A stretch of DNA of 64,000 nt. It comes from Curtobacterium sp. PhB115. Lineage in GTDB: Bacteria; Actinomycetota; Actinomycetes; Actinomycetales; Microbacteriaceae. The position numbers and the translations under genes are program-made. Positions 8,209 through 16,751 of this stretch are shown here, one piece after another; the stretch's first letter is position 1, and every line of letters starts with the position of its first letter. The DNA lies in the NCBI RefSeq assembly GCF_003752025.1, contig NZ_RJKR01000010.1, forward strand, positions 211,732 to 275,731, given 5' to 3'. The notes beneath the pieces are model-generated. The model made no database searches. It was not told the origin of the DNA and saw only the letters and a program-made list of their open reading frames with translations.

Positions 8209-8532
8209 GCCGGCACGCTAGCAGTCAGATCGACGGCGCATCTTGCAACACCAGGACCGCTCCGGAAGGAGCACGAATCACGAGTGTGACATCTGTCGAC
8301 CGGCCCACCGCGACGAACGGGTTTGGTCCGGCAACCACCATTGAGCAATCCAGCGCACCCTGAGAGAACGGGGCGCTCGAAGTGCAGCGCGTCGATCTGC
8401 AAAGCCCCTGAATTGAAGCGCCCCCCACAACGGGTGCTCCCGACTCACCACCCTGTCCACGAGGATGGTTCAGCACTACACGTCCCGGGGACGACGAGTG
8501 GTCCGCACAAAAGCACTTCGAGGGGCAACACC
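8209..8532. other. 324-bp intergenic region between divergent defence-type operons
   Basis: This gap separates the minus-strand MazG operon from the plus-strand NERD helicase and must hold both promoters. Apart from the TAGCGT element I see no clear promoter for the plus side. Short minus-strand frames cross the gap (for instance 8278-8460), but they lack a good start context and a recognisable family, so I do not call a gene. The NERD frame also stays open upstream to 8323 without protein-like composition. Confidence 0.5.
8215..8220 (-). promoter_or_regulatory. Candidate -10 element of a leaderless promoter for the MazG/DUF2075/HNH operon
   Basis: On the minus strand TAGCGT is followed by exactly six bases (GCCGGC) and then the ATG at 8208. 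No ribosome-binding site is present. The geometry matches leaderless actinobacterial transcripts, where the -10 TANNNT lies about 6-7 bases before a start codon that is also the transcription start. No convincing -35 is seen. Confidence 0.45.
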
Positions 8533-10647
8533 ATGACGATGGCCGGCGAATCCGCAGGGGTCGAGGCACACCGCCAGCGCAGCCACGCACGCGAACTCCG
8601 CCGCCAGGCGGACGACGCCGAGCAACGCGCTGCCCGATTCGAGATCGCGCACCGCACCGAGAGCGAGACCGCCCGCATCCTCGCGCCACTCGCCGGCATC
8701 GGGTACCACCTGCTCGCCGACCGCCGCTGGCCCGGTAGCCGCACGGCACAGGTCGACATGGTCGTCGTCGGCCGGGCCGGCGTCTTCATCGTCGACACGA
8801 AGGCCTGGCGCGAGGTCGCGGTCCACGGCGACCGGATCACCCGCGGCCAAGAGGACGTCACCGACGACATCGCCCGCCTCGCCGACCTCGCGTACAGCAC
8901 CGAGGCAGCACTGGCGGACACGGGCCTGGCGCCCGGCGAAGTCCACGCGGTCGCCGCACTCGCCGGCCAGAAGCAGATGCACGCCCGCATCGCATCAGTC
9001 GACGTGATCGGGGCGAACGACCTCGTCGGGCACATCACGAAGCGCGGCGCCCGACTGTCGGCGTCCAGAGTCGACGAGGTCCTCGCCGCGACGCTGCACC
9101 ACTTCCCCGTGATCGGCGACCAGGCAACGGCACCGCCGCAGATCGTCGCCCCCGCAGCCGTCCTCCCCCGCGAGCCCGCGCCGACGCCCGCGCCGACGAT
9201 CGCTGCGCTGGACGACGAGCTGACCGACCAGCTCCTCGACGGCGTCCTCGAAGCAGCCATCGAGGACTGGATGGCGTTCCTCGATCCGGCACAGGCCAAG
9301 CTCGTCCGCCGCAGCTTCAACGGCCCGGCTCGCATCCGCGGCGCTGCGGGCACCGGCAAGACCGTCGTCGGCCTGCACCGCGCCGCGTACCTCGCGCGCG
9401 CAACCGGCGGCCGAGTGCTGTTCACGACGTACATCAGCACCCTGCCGAAGGTCCTCGAATCGCTCCTCGAACGCCTCGCGCCCGACATGGTCGGTCGCGT
9501 CGACTTCATGGGCGTCCACGCGTTCGCGTCTCGACTCCTGAAGGAACGCGGCATCGCGTTCCGCGCTCCTGGACGGGAGGCCCAGCTCGCGTTCGACGAT
9601 GCGTGGAACGCGATCCGCGCCTCCAGTCCATTGCGGTCGTCGCGATTCTCGCGCTCGTACTGGGAAGACGAGATCAGCCACGTCATCAAGGGCCGCGGCC
9701 TGACGCGGTTCGACGAGTACGCGGACCTGGCTCGCATCGGGCGCAAGCACGCGCTCCCGCTGGAGACGCGCCAGGCTGTCTGGGATCTGTACGAGGCATA
9801 CGCGCGCGGGCTGCGCGACCGCCGGGCGCACGACTGGGAGGACATCGTCCTGCTCGCTCGCGATGCGGTCCGTGCGGTGCCGCTCGAGCGGTACGACGCG
9901 GTCATCGTGGACGAGGCGCAGGACCTGTCCTGCGCGATGGTCGCGCTGGTGCACCAGCTCGTGGGTGACCGTACCGACGGGCTGACGCTCATCGGCGACG
10001 GGCAGCAGACGATCTACCCCGGCGGGTACACACTCGGCGAGGTCGGCATCAACTTGTCGGGTCGAGGCGTCGTGCTCGACGTCAACCACCGGAACACCGC
10101 CGAGATCCTCGAGTTCGCGAAGGAGATGGTGGCGGACGACCAGTTCGTGGACATCGAGGGTGTCGACGGCGTCGGCGACGCGGTGTCCGACGTCTCGCGC
10201 TCCGGTGCTGCTCCGACGATGACGCGCTTCACCAATCGCGCGGACCACGACCGGGCGATGCTCGACCGGCTGACCGAGGTCCTCCGACTCGTCGGGACAG
10301 GCCACGGTGACGTCGGGATCCTCACGGCGACGAACCGGCAGGCGGACGACGTCATGGATGCGCTCGGGCGAGCCGGCGTCCCGACCGTGTCGCTGCAGCA
10401 GTACGCGGGTCGAACTTCGGACGCGGTGCGGGTGGGGACCGTCAAGCGTGCGAAGGGCCTCGAGTTCAAGCAGGTGCTGCTCGCGCACGTCGATCCCCGG
10501 CTGTTGGACGCTGCTCCGGAGAACCCGTCGGAAACCGAACGGGAACGGCGAGAACGAGGCCGCAGGGAGCTCTACGTGGGGATGACCCGAGCGCGCGACG
10601 GCCTGTGGGTCGGCGTCCGGAGCGGAGCAACGCGCGGCAACCGCTGA
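8533..10647 (+). CDS. NERD-domain UvrD/Rep-type superfamily I helicase
   Basis: This is a 704-residue protein joining a NERD nuclease-related domain (about residues 45-145: AQVDMVVVGRAGVFIVDTKAW, the D...D-x-K-like core) to an SF1 UvrD-like helicase. Helicase motifs are GAAGTGKTVVGLHRAAYLA (motif I, about 270), VIVDEAQDL (motif II, about 459), LIGDGQQTIY (motif III), a VNHR motif IV-like segment, and C-terminal KRAKGLEFKQVLL and ELYVGMTRARDGLWV (motifs V-VI). The ATG at 8533 has GAGGGG seven bases upstream. The longer open frame beginning at 8323 has no start signals. NERD-helicases are common in defence islands and mobile DNA. It heads a plus-strand group with two unknown proteins (10691-13136) and an SNF2 helicase. 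The role is inferred to be DNA processing in defence. Confidence 0.85.
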   Translation: MTMAGESAGVEAHRQRSHARELRRQADDAEQRAARFEIAHRTESETARILAPLAGIGYHLLADRRWPGSRTAQVDMVVVGRAGVFIVDTKAWREVAVHGDRITRGQEDVTDDIARLADLAYSTEAALADTGLAPGEVHAVAALAGQKQMHARIASVDVIGANDLVGHITKRGARLSASRVDEVLAATLHHFPVIGDQATAPPQIVAPAAVLPREPAPTPAPTIAALDDELTDQLLDGVLEAAIEDWMAFLDPAQAKLVRRSFNGPARIRGAAGTGKTVVGLHRAAYLARATGGRVLFTTYISTLPKVLESLLERLAPDMVGRVDFMGVHAFASRLLKERGIAFRAPGREAQLAFDDAWNAIRASSPLRSSRFSRSYWEDEISHVIKGRGLTRFDEYADLARIGRKHALPLETRQAVWDLYEAYARGLRDRRAHDWEDIVLLARDAVRAVPLERYDAVIVDEAQDLSCAMVALVHQLVGDRTDGLTLIGDGQQTIYPGGYTLGEVGINLSGRGVVLDVNHRNTAEILEFAKEMVADDQFVDIEGVDGVGDAVSDVSRSGAAPTMTRFTNRADHDRAMLDRLTEVLRLVGTGHGDVGILTATNRQADDVMDALGRAGVPTVSLQQYAGRTSDAVRVGTVKRAKGLEFKQVLLAHVDPRLLDAAPENPSETERERRERGRRELYVGMTRARDGLWVGVRSGATRGNR

Positions 10648-10690
10648 GCGTTCAGAGCACGTCGAAGTCGAGCGATCCAGGAGAGGCACG

Positions 10691-11683
10691 TTGGTCGAAC
10701 CGTTCAACCCGAAGAAGGTCCGGGACACCCTCGCGAAGTCGCTCGACGACGTCGGAAAGGTCGCACGCAGCGCATCTGCACACATCGTCGACCAGGCGAG
10801 CGACCTCCGGGACGCCACCGTGCACGCCGTCGAGAAGCTGACCGCGGAGGATCCCCTCTCGTACGAAGAAGCAGTCGTCGCGTACAACGGCGCCTTCACG
10901 GCGATGAACGACAAGGGTTTGTCGCTCCTCCGGCAGCGTGAGCGTTCGGCAGACCTGCTCGAACTCGTCGAGTTGCTCGTGAACAGCATCGCCAACACCC
11001 CGAAGTCCTTCGCGACCGCGTTCGAGGTGATCGACCTGCACAGGGCCGCGTTCCTCGATGCGGAGGAGTTCGCTCGGATGGACCTCAAGGCCGCTCGGGC
11101 TTCCGCAGTCGGTGCCGGTGCCGGACTCTCGGCGGCTGCAGCGGTCGCGAGCATGGCGCCGAGCGCTGCGATCTGGGTTGCGACGACCTTCGGCGCGGCG
11201 TCGACCGGCACCGCGATCTCCACGCTCTCGGGCGCTGCCGCCACCAACGCCGCGCTGGCGTGGCTCGGCGGTGGAGCGGTTGCCGTCGGCGGCGGTGGGG
11301 CCGCCGCAGGGACAGCACTCCTGGCGCTCGCCGGCCCGATCGGCTGGACGGTGGGGGGCGCGGCGTTGCTCACGTCGATCGTGCTGTTCACTAAGAAGAA
11401 GTTCGAGCACCGCGAGGCGAAGCAGCAGGCGCTGACCGCCGTGAAGCAGAACACCGCGGTCGTCGAGGGACTGGACGCGCAGATCGACGATCTCCTCCAG
11501 CGCAGCACGTCCGCCCGCGAACTGGTGCGCAACAACTACGTCTCGGCACAAGGGCTGTTCGCGAGTGACTTCCGTGCGCTCCCCGCGGCCGAACGCTCCC
11601 GGCTCGCAGCGCTCGTGAACACGGCGACAGCGACTGCGGCCCTGCTGAGCGAACGAGTCGTGCAGCGGGTCGCCGATGCGTGA
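10691..11683 (+). CDS. Unknown protein with a glycine/alanine-rich hydrophobic core (possible membrane insertion)
   Basis: I do not recognise a characterised homologue for this 330-residue protein. Residues 1-130 are mostly helical and charged. Residues about 135-240 are strikingly Gly/Ala-rich and hydrophobic (STGTAISTLSGAAATN, LAWLGGGAVAVGGGGAAAG, LALAGPIGWTVGGAALL), like glycine-zipper membrane-inserting segments. A basic, helical C-terminus follows (KKKFEHREAKQQ onward). The start is TTG at 10691 with GAGAGG five bases upstream. Its last 8 bases overlap the next gene, which also has a hydrophobic stretch, so the pair may act together, for example as a membrane-perturbing effector next to two helicases. 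That role is speculation; the composition and the coupling are what the sequence shows. Confidence 0.6.
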   Translation: MVEPFNPKKVRDTLAKSLDDVGKVARSASAHIVDQASDLRDATVHAVEKLTAEDPLSYEEAVVAYNGAFTAMNDKGLSLLRQRERSADLLELVELLVNSIANTPKSFATAFEVIDLHRAAFLDAEEFARMDLKAARASAVGAGAGLSAAAAVASMAPSAAIWVATTFGAASTGTAISTLSGAAATNAALAWLGGGAVAVGGGGAAAGTALLALAGPIGWTVGGAALLTSIVLFTKKKFEHREAKQQALTAVKQNTAVVEGLDAQIDDLLQRSTSARELVRNNYVSAQGLFASDFRALPAAERSRLAALVNTATATAALLSERVVQRVADA

Positions 11684-13136
11684 CAGGATGGAGCGTGTCG
11701 AGCACTCCCAAGGGCAAGCGGTCGCGGCCTGGGTGGCACACCTCAACCAACTCCGACTCGAGGCCCTGGTCCAGCGCTTGCGCGAGCAGACCGGCAACCT
11801 CGAAGAGGCCCTCGCCACCGTCGATGCAGCCATGCGGAAGATCGACCTCGAGATCGTGGCCAAGAACCGAGGTGCGACGAAGGGCATGCACGGGTTCATC
11901 GCGGAGATCGCCGAGGTCGGTGTGGGCAACGCGCGGGCGCAGGTCATCGGCGAGGACGCCGTCCACCAGTGGGTGAACGACAACAGCCCGGTGGACCTCC
12001 TGCGTGACGGGGTGGCCATCCAGCAGAAGTTCAGCGCAGGGGGCGGGTGGTTCAGTCTCCGCGCGGTCGAGCAACACCTCGACAAGTACCCCGACTACAT
12101 CAGGAACGGTGGGCGGTACCAGATCCCGGCAGACCACTACGAGACGGTGCGGGCACTCCACACGATGCCGGCTGCCGACGCCGGGAAGCTCGTGACGAGC
12201 GGCGATGTCGGCCCTTCGTTGAAGGACTGGCAACACGTTCAGGAGTTCTTCGCGACAAGCGACGTCTCGTTCGAGTCCCTTGAGCCGTCGACGTTCGACT
12301 ACCGAGACGTTCAGCGAGGCGTGTACGACCGCACGCTCGACGCGGAACGGGACTCCCTCCGCGCGACGGATCATGCGCGCCGCGACGACGCCCACGCCGC
12401 GAGCCGCCCGACGCTGCGACAGGGTGTGACGGCCACCGCGGTGGCGTCGACTGTCGAAGGCGGGACCGCCTTCGTGCTCGGAGTCGTCCGGAAGCGGCGG
12501 GCAGGGAAGAAGATCGCGGACTTCACCGACGAGGACTGGACCGAGATCGCGGCCGAATCCGGTACCGGATTCCTCACGGGCGCCGTCCGAGGTGCCAGCG
12601 TCTACTCGCTCACGAACCTCACCGCGACCCCTGCGGCCGTCGCGAGCGCGATGGTCACGTCGGGGTTCGGCATCGCGGCGTTGGCCAACAGACTGCGCGG
12701 TGGTGAGATCACAGAGGCCGAGTTCATCGAGGGCGCGGAGCTCATCTGCTTCGAGAGTGCGATCAGCGCGCTGTCGTCCGTCGTGGGCCAGGCCGTCGTC
12801 CCGATCCCGGTGCTCGGTGCCGTCATCGGCACCACCGTCGGCACGGTCATGTACCAGTCGGTCTCGTCCTCGCTCGCACAGCGTGAGGCAGCGCTCATCG
12901 ACCGCTACCGCGCCGAACAGCGCGCGCTGGAGGAACAGCTGGCCGTCGAACACCAACGACTCCTCGAGCAGCTCCGGTCAGTCACGTCCGTGTACCTCGC
13001 CGTGCTCGAACGGGCCTTCTCGCCGGACGTCGACGTGGCGCTGCAAGGGTCGATCGAACTCGCGGTCCACGTCGGCGTGGCTCCGGAGCACGTCCTCGAC
13101 ACGGAAGACAAGACGTGGGCGTTCTTCACGGAGTGA
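11676..13136 (+). CDS. Unknown protein with an HGFIAE-type conserved segment and a C-terminal hydrophobic region
   Basis: This 486-residue protein has no assigned function that I can name. The N-terminal 60 residues look like a coiled coil. KNRGATKGMHGFIAEIAEVG (about 63-82) is a motif I associate with uncharacterised proteins near mobile elements. Residues about 245-400 contain Gly/Ala/Val-rich hydrophobic helices (TLRQGVTATAVASTVEGGTA, SSVVGQAVVPIPVLGAVIG), and a charged helical segment (REAALIDRYRAEQRALEEQ) follows near 415. The start is ATG 11676, overlapping the previous gene by 8 bases; ATG 11688 is a possible alternative. The SNF2 helicase starts 79 bases downstream. It could be a toxin-like or phage-interacting protein, but this cannot be decided from the sequence. 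Confidence 0.6.
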   Translation: MRDRMERVEHSQGQAVAAWVAHLNQLRLEALVQRLREQTGNLEEALATVDAAMRKIDLEIVAKNRGATKGMHGFIAEIAEVGVGNARAQVIGEDAVHQWVNDNSPVDLLRDGVAIQQKFSAGGGWFSLRAVEQHLDKYPDYIRNGGRYQIPADHYETVRALHTMPAADAGKLVTSGDVGPSLKDWQHVQEFFATSDVSFESLEPSTFDYRDVQRGVYDRTLDAERDSLRATDHARRDDAHAASRPTLRQGVTATAVASTVEGGTAFVLGVVRKRRAGKKIADFTDEDWTEIAAESGTGFLTGAVRGASVYSLTNLTATPAAVASAMVTSGFGIAALANRLRGGEITEAEFIEGAELICFESAISALSSVVGQAVVPIPVLGAVIGTTVGTVMYQSVSSSLAQREAALIDRYRAEQRALEEQLAVEHQRLLEQLRSVTSVYLAVLERAFSPDVDVALQGSIELAVHVGVAPEHVLDTEDKTWAFFTE

Positions 13137-13215
13137 TCCGCAGCCCCGAGTGTCGGGGGGACAGCGATGTCGGAGACGCGTGCCACGATGAGACCGACAA
13201 CCGGGGAGGGCGGCG

Positions 13216-15894
13216 ATGGTCGAGAGAGTGATCCGTGAGCGGCTGCAGGTGCTGGCGGAGTTCGCAGCTGAGGTACGACGCCATCGTGCGTCCGTAGAGG
13301 ACGCCGCTGCCTCGGCTCGGGCTGACCTGCTCGGCCGCCGCTTCACGGTGCGCGGTCCTGCGCTGTCGTGCTCGGTGCTCCCACTCCGTCCGGACGACGG
13401 CGGTCTGGCTTCAGCACTCGCCGAGGCCGCAGGACTCCCCCGTGCTGACCGCCTCGCCGATTCCGTCGTGACGATGCTCACCACGGACGTGCCCGCGGCA
13501 CTCGAGGACGACCGCGCCGTGTCCGGCATCGCCGGCCTGCTCGCAGGCAAGGACCGTCGTGCAGCCGGTGTCCGCGCCGAGGAGTTCCTCACGACGACCC
13601 ATGCCTGGTTGGAGGAGACGGGTGCACTGCGCACGCTCGAAGCGCTCGACACCCGCGACCGCCGTCACGTCGGACTGACGGTGGAAGCGCTCCTCGAGAC
13701 CGACGGGCCGCTCCTCACCGCCACCAAGGAGCTCGGTCCAGCAGCGCTGCTCGACCTCGGCGCGATGGCGCACCTGCCGATGACGGTCGAGGCGCTCCGG
13801 ACCGTGATCGAGACGGAGCGCTCAGCACGAGCGCGCGTCCTGGACGCCAGTCACCGCGTCCGTTCCGACGCAGCCCGGCGCGAACTCCGCGGCATGGACA
13901 TCGATCGGCTGCGTGACGTCACCCGGGACCAGCTCCGTCTCGGTGCCGTTCGTGACGCCGGCATCAGTACGGTGGGCGATCTCCTCCGCTCTCCGGTCGT
14001 CGCCGGGCAGCTCCCCGGGATCGGTGAGACCACCGCGGCCCGCATCAACGCCGCCGCCCGGTCACTGCAGGACGCAGCGCTCGACGGGGCCGCGGTGCAG
14101 ATCGATGCGCGGCGTCAGGACACCGCGAGCGTCGCCCTCGTCTCGGCACTCCGCCGTTGGGAGGCAGCCAAGTTCGGCGCCGGCGAGCACACCGCGTCCT
14201 TGGTCGAGGAGCTCACCCCGATCGCGGCCGCGGTGTCGCAGGGAGCGGTCCTCGGCATCGTCCACCAGCCCGGCGCTCTCGCGTCCGGCTCCTTCAACCC
14301 CGCTGAAGGTGCGGCTGAGCGCATCGAGGTGGACGTCGACGATGCCCGGCAGCGCGCGATCGCCGTCGTCGGTGATCGGGACCGGGTCGCGACGACGGAC
14401 GACTGGAGCGACTTCCTGGACCGCCCGGCGAGCTACTTCGCGCTGCTCGACGAGATCGGGGTCACCGACTCGACGACGGCCGGTCGCGGGCTGCTCCCCG
14501 AGGGGCTCATCGAACAAGTCGAGCAGTTCCGTCTCGACACCTCGATGCTGACCGCATCGCTGCGCGGCTACCAGCGCTTCGGGGCGGCGTTCGCGCTGGT
14601 GCAGGACCGTGTCGTCATCGGGGACGAGATGGGTCTGGGCAAGACCGTCGAGGCGCTCGCCGTCCTGGCCCACGTCGCTGCCACGACGACCGGAGCGCTG
14701 CCGCACTTCGTCGTGATCTGCCCCGCTGCGGTGGTCGCGAACTGGCTGCGGGAGACCGAGCGGCACACCTCGGTTCCTGCCTTCCGCCTGCACGGGCCTG
14801 AACGTGCACGTGGCGTCGCCGCCTGGCTCGCCGCCGGTGGCGTCGCCGTCACCACGTTCGAGACCCTCACATGGGTGCGGACCCAGGTGCCCGAGGACCT
14901 CGGGTTCGCGGCGGTGATCGTCGACGAGGCGCACTACGTCAAGAACCCGGATGCGAAGCGCACGAAGAACACAAGAGCACTGCTCGAGCGCTCGGATCGT
15001 GTCCTGCTCATGTCCGGCACGCCGCTGGAGAACCGCGTCGAGGAGTTCCGGGTCCTCATCGACCACGTCCGACCGGACCTCGTCGTGGACGACGGCGACG
15101 ACAGCCCGCTGACCTTCCGGAAGCAGATCGCCCCGGTGTACCTGCGGCGGAGCCAAGCGGACGTCCTGACGGAGCTGCCGGAGCTGGTGGAGGTCGAGGA
15201 GTGGACCGACCTGACGCCGACCGAGGCTGACCGGTACGCCGCGGCCGTCGACGCCGGCGACTTCCACGGCATGCGGCAGCTCGCGATGCTGGAGGGGTCG
15301 TCGTCGAGCAAGGTCGAGTCGCTCCTCGACGTGATCGAGGAGGCCCGTGCGAACGGGAGGAAGACGATCGTCTTCTCGCACTACCGCGCTGTCCTGCAGG
15401 CGGTGCTCCGGTCCGTCGACGGCGTCACGTTCGGTCCGCTGAGTGGGTCGACCTCACCCTCCGAGCGGCAAGCGATGGTCGACGAGTTCTCTGCGGCCGC
15501 CCCAGGGGCCGTCCTCGTCGCACAGATCATCGCTGGCGGAGTGGGGCTGAACATCCAGGCCGCCTCGGTCGTCGTGATCTGCGAACCACAGTTGAAGCCG
15601 ATGACGGAGTGGCAGGCGATCGCTCGAGCACGGCGAATGGGGCAGCTCGACACCGTGCAGGTGCATCGCCTGTTGTCGGAGGACGGCGTCGACGCTGCAC
15701 TCGTCCGGCTGCTCGCCCGCAAGTCGAAGACGTTCGCCGACTTCGCGGCGGTCAGTGAGACCGCGAACGCGTCCGTCCAGGCGTTCGACATCTCCGAGAC
15801 GCAGCTCATCACCCAGGTCCTCGCGGAAGAACGTGCCCGCCTGTCCGCTGTGTCCGAGCGTTCACCGGAAGCGGCTACCGCACCACCGTCGTGA
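13216..15894 (+). CDS. SNF2-family DEAD/DEAH helicase with helix-hairpin-helix segment
   Basis: This is an 892-residue SF2 translocase of the SNF2/Rad54 class. Residues 1-250 are family-specific. A helix-hairpin-helix DNA-binding segment, GQLPGIGETTAARINAAA, lies near 260-280. The ATPase half has VVIGDEMGLGKTVEALAVL (Walker A near 470), VIVDEAHYVKNP (DEAH box near 568) and LLMSGTPLENRVEEF. The C-terminal half has TIVFSHYRAVL, GGVGLNIQAASVVVI and a QAIARARRMGQ arginine-finger motif. The ATG at 13216 follows a purine-rich GGGGAGGGC site. It shares strand and island with the NERD-helicase and two hydrophobic proteins. The 3' end overlaps the convergent DUF4839-like gene by 20 bases. It is probably part of a multi-gene antiphage or DNA-processing system; no such system with these exact parts comes to mind. 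Confidence 0.85.
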   Translation: MVERVIRERLQVLAEFAAEVRRHRASVEDAAASARADLLGRRFTVRGPALSCSVLPLRPDDGGLASALAEAAGLPRADRLADSVVTMLTTDVPAALEDDRAVSGIAGLLAGKDRRAAGVRAEEFLTTTHAWLEETGALRTLEALDTRDRRHVGLTVEALLETDGPLLTATKELGPAALLDLGAMAHLPMTVEALRTVIETERSARARVLDASHRVRSDAARRELRGMDIDRLRDVTRDQLRLGAVRDAGISTVGDLLRSPVVAGQLPGIGETTAARINAAARSLQDAALDGAAVQIDARRQDTASVALVSALRRWEAAKFGAGEHTASLVEELTPIAAAVSQGAVLGIVHQPGALASGSFNPAEGAAERIEVDVDDARQRAIAVVGDRDRVATTDDWSDFLDRPASYFALLDEIGVTDSTTAGRGLLPEGLIEQVEQFRLDTSMLTASLRGYQRFGAAFALVQDRVVIGDEMGLGKTVEALAVLAHVAATTTGALPHFVVICPAAVVANWLRETERHTSVPAFRLHGPERARGVAAWLAAGGVAVTTFETLTWVRTQVPEDLGFAAVIVDEAHYVKNPDAKRTKNTRALLERSDRVLLMSGTPLENRVEEFRVLIDHVRPDLVVDDGDDSPLTFRKQIAPVYLRRSQADVLTELPELVEVEEWTDLTPTEADRYAAAVDAGDFHGMRQLAMLEGSSSSKVESLLDVIEEARANGRKTIVFSHYRAVLQAVLRSVDGVTFGPLSGSTSPSERQAMVDEFSAAAPGAVLVAQIIAGGVGLNIQAASVVVICEPQLKPMTEWQAIARARRMGQLDTVQVHRLLSEDGVDAALVRLLARKSKTFADFAAVSETANASVQAFDISETQLITQVLAEERARLSAVSERSPEAATAPPS

Positions 15895-16621
15895 CGGGCT
15901 CCAGAAGGAACAGGCATGTCTGCGGCTCGTACTCGCCGACGGTCGCAGTGACCGTCAGGTTCGTGCCGACACCGATCGTTCCGGGAGTGTCCCCGACGTA
16001 GTGCAAGTCGGCGACCGTGTTCACATCACGGAACTGGAATGCGGGCCCGTCGGACTCCGTCGTGCTGTAGTCGCCAGCCCCGATCAGGATGTCGTAGCGG
16101 GTGCTCGCAGAGCCGTGCAGGTTCATCGCTCCGATCGAACCGTCGAAGCTGACCGTCCGTCCGGCGTACTCATCGGCAAACCGTCCGATGGACGGATCGC
16201 AAGTGTTGGTGAGCTGGAGGAGGTCTGCGAGGTCCTGGTTGGAGCCGCCGGTCAGGACCGCGATATCCGTCGGTTCGTCGGTCTGGGCCTGAGCTGACTC
16301 GCTCGGAGCAGGAGCAGGAGCAGAAACAGAAGCGGAAGCCGAAGCCGCCACACTCGCGTCGCCGCTCTCGTCGCCGAAGACGCCCGTAGCTCCGAGGACG
16401 ATGACGACGGCCAGCGCTGCGACGACGCTGCCGCCGATGGCGAGGGTCCGCCGAGACAGGGGTTTGGTCGCTCGACGCACGCGGATCTCCGACTGGAGAC
16501 GACCCTGGGTCTGGGACATGATCTCCCACCCGTCCTGCTCGAGCTTCGCGATGGTACGGGCTTCCAGACCTCGAACGGACTTCACCGTGCGTGTCTCGTA
16601 CCGAACGCGTTCTCCGACCAT
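15875..16621 (-). CDS. DUF4839-like single-pass membrane protein
   Basis: This is a 248-residue protein with a cytoplasmic N-terminus (MVGERVRYETRTVKSVRGLE, with GWEIMSQTQGRLQSEI shortly after), one membrane helix (about 60-82: LAIGGSVVAALAVVIVLG), an Ala/Ser/Pro linker, and an extracellular domain of about 130 residues. The extracellular part (TNTCDPSIGRFADEYAGRTV, FQFRDVNTVADLHY, NLTVTATVGEYEPQTCLF) resembles the DUF4839 domain of actinobacterial surface proteins, and its two cysteines could form a disulphide. The ATG has a GGGGGTGG purine tract upstream. It is convergent with, and slightly overlaps, the SNF2 gene. Function unknown. Confidence 0.6.
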   Translation of the reverse strand: MVGERVRYETRTVKSVRGLEARTIAKLEQDGWEIMSQTQGRLQSEIRVRRATKPLSRRTLAIGGSVVAALAVVIVLGATGVFGDESGDASVAASASASVSAPAPAPSESAQAQTDEPTDIAVLTGGSNQDLADLLQLTNTCDPSIGRFADEYAGRTVSFDGSIGAMNLHGSASTRYDILIGAGDYSTTESDGPAFQFRDVNTVADLHYVGDTPGTIGVGTNLTVTATVGEYEPQTCLFLLEPVTTVVR

Positions 16622-16751
16622 GCGCCACCCCCATCACTCCGAAGCCGGCGCGGTGCCAGCCGTCCAGAGCCTAGGTGGGCGGTGAGTGCCCGCGGAACGA
16701 ACGTTCCCGCTGTTGGGACATCCCGCGAGATCCTTTCGGTGAACCGCAGGA

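Noticed and set aside
8323..8532. N-terminal extension of the NERD helicase
   Set aside because: Seventy Pro/Ser/His-rich residues without protein-like pattern; ATG 8533 has a strong ribosome-binding site and begins the natural protein.
8225..8749. Minus-strand frame in the intergenic region before the NERD helicase
   Set aside because: Its 5' half lies antisense to the NERD helicase gene, with no good start site and no recognisable family; a short remnant cannot be excluded.
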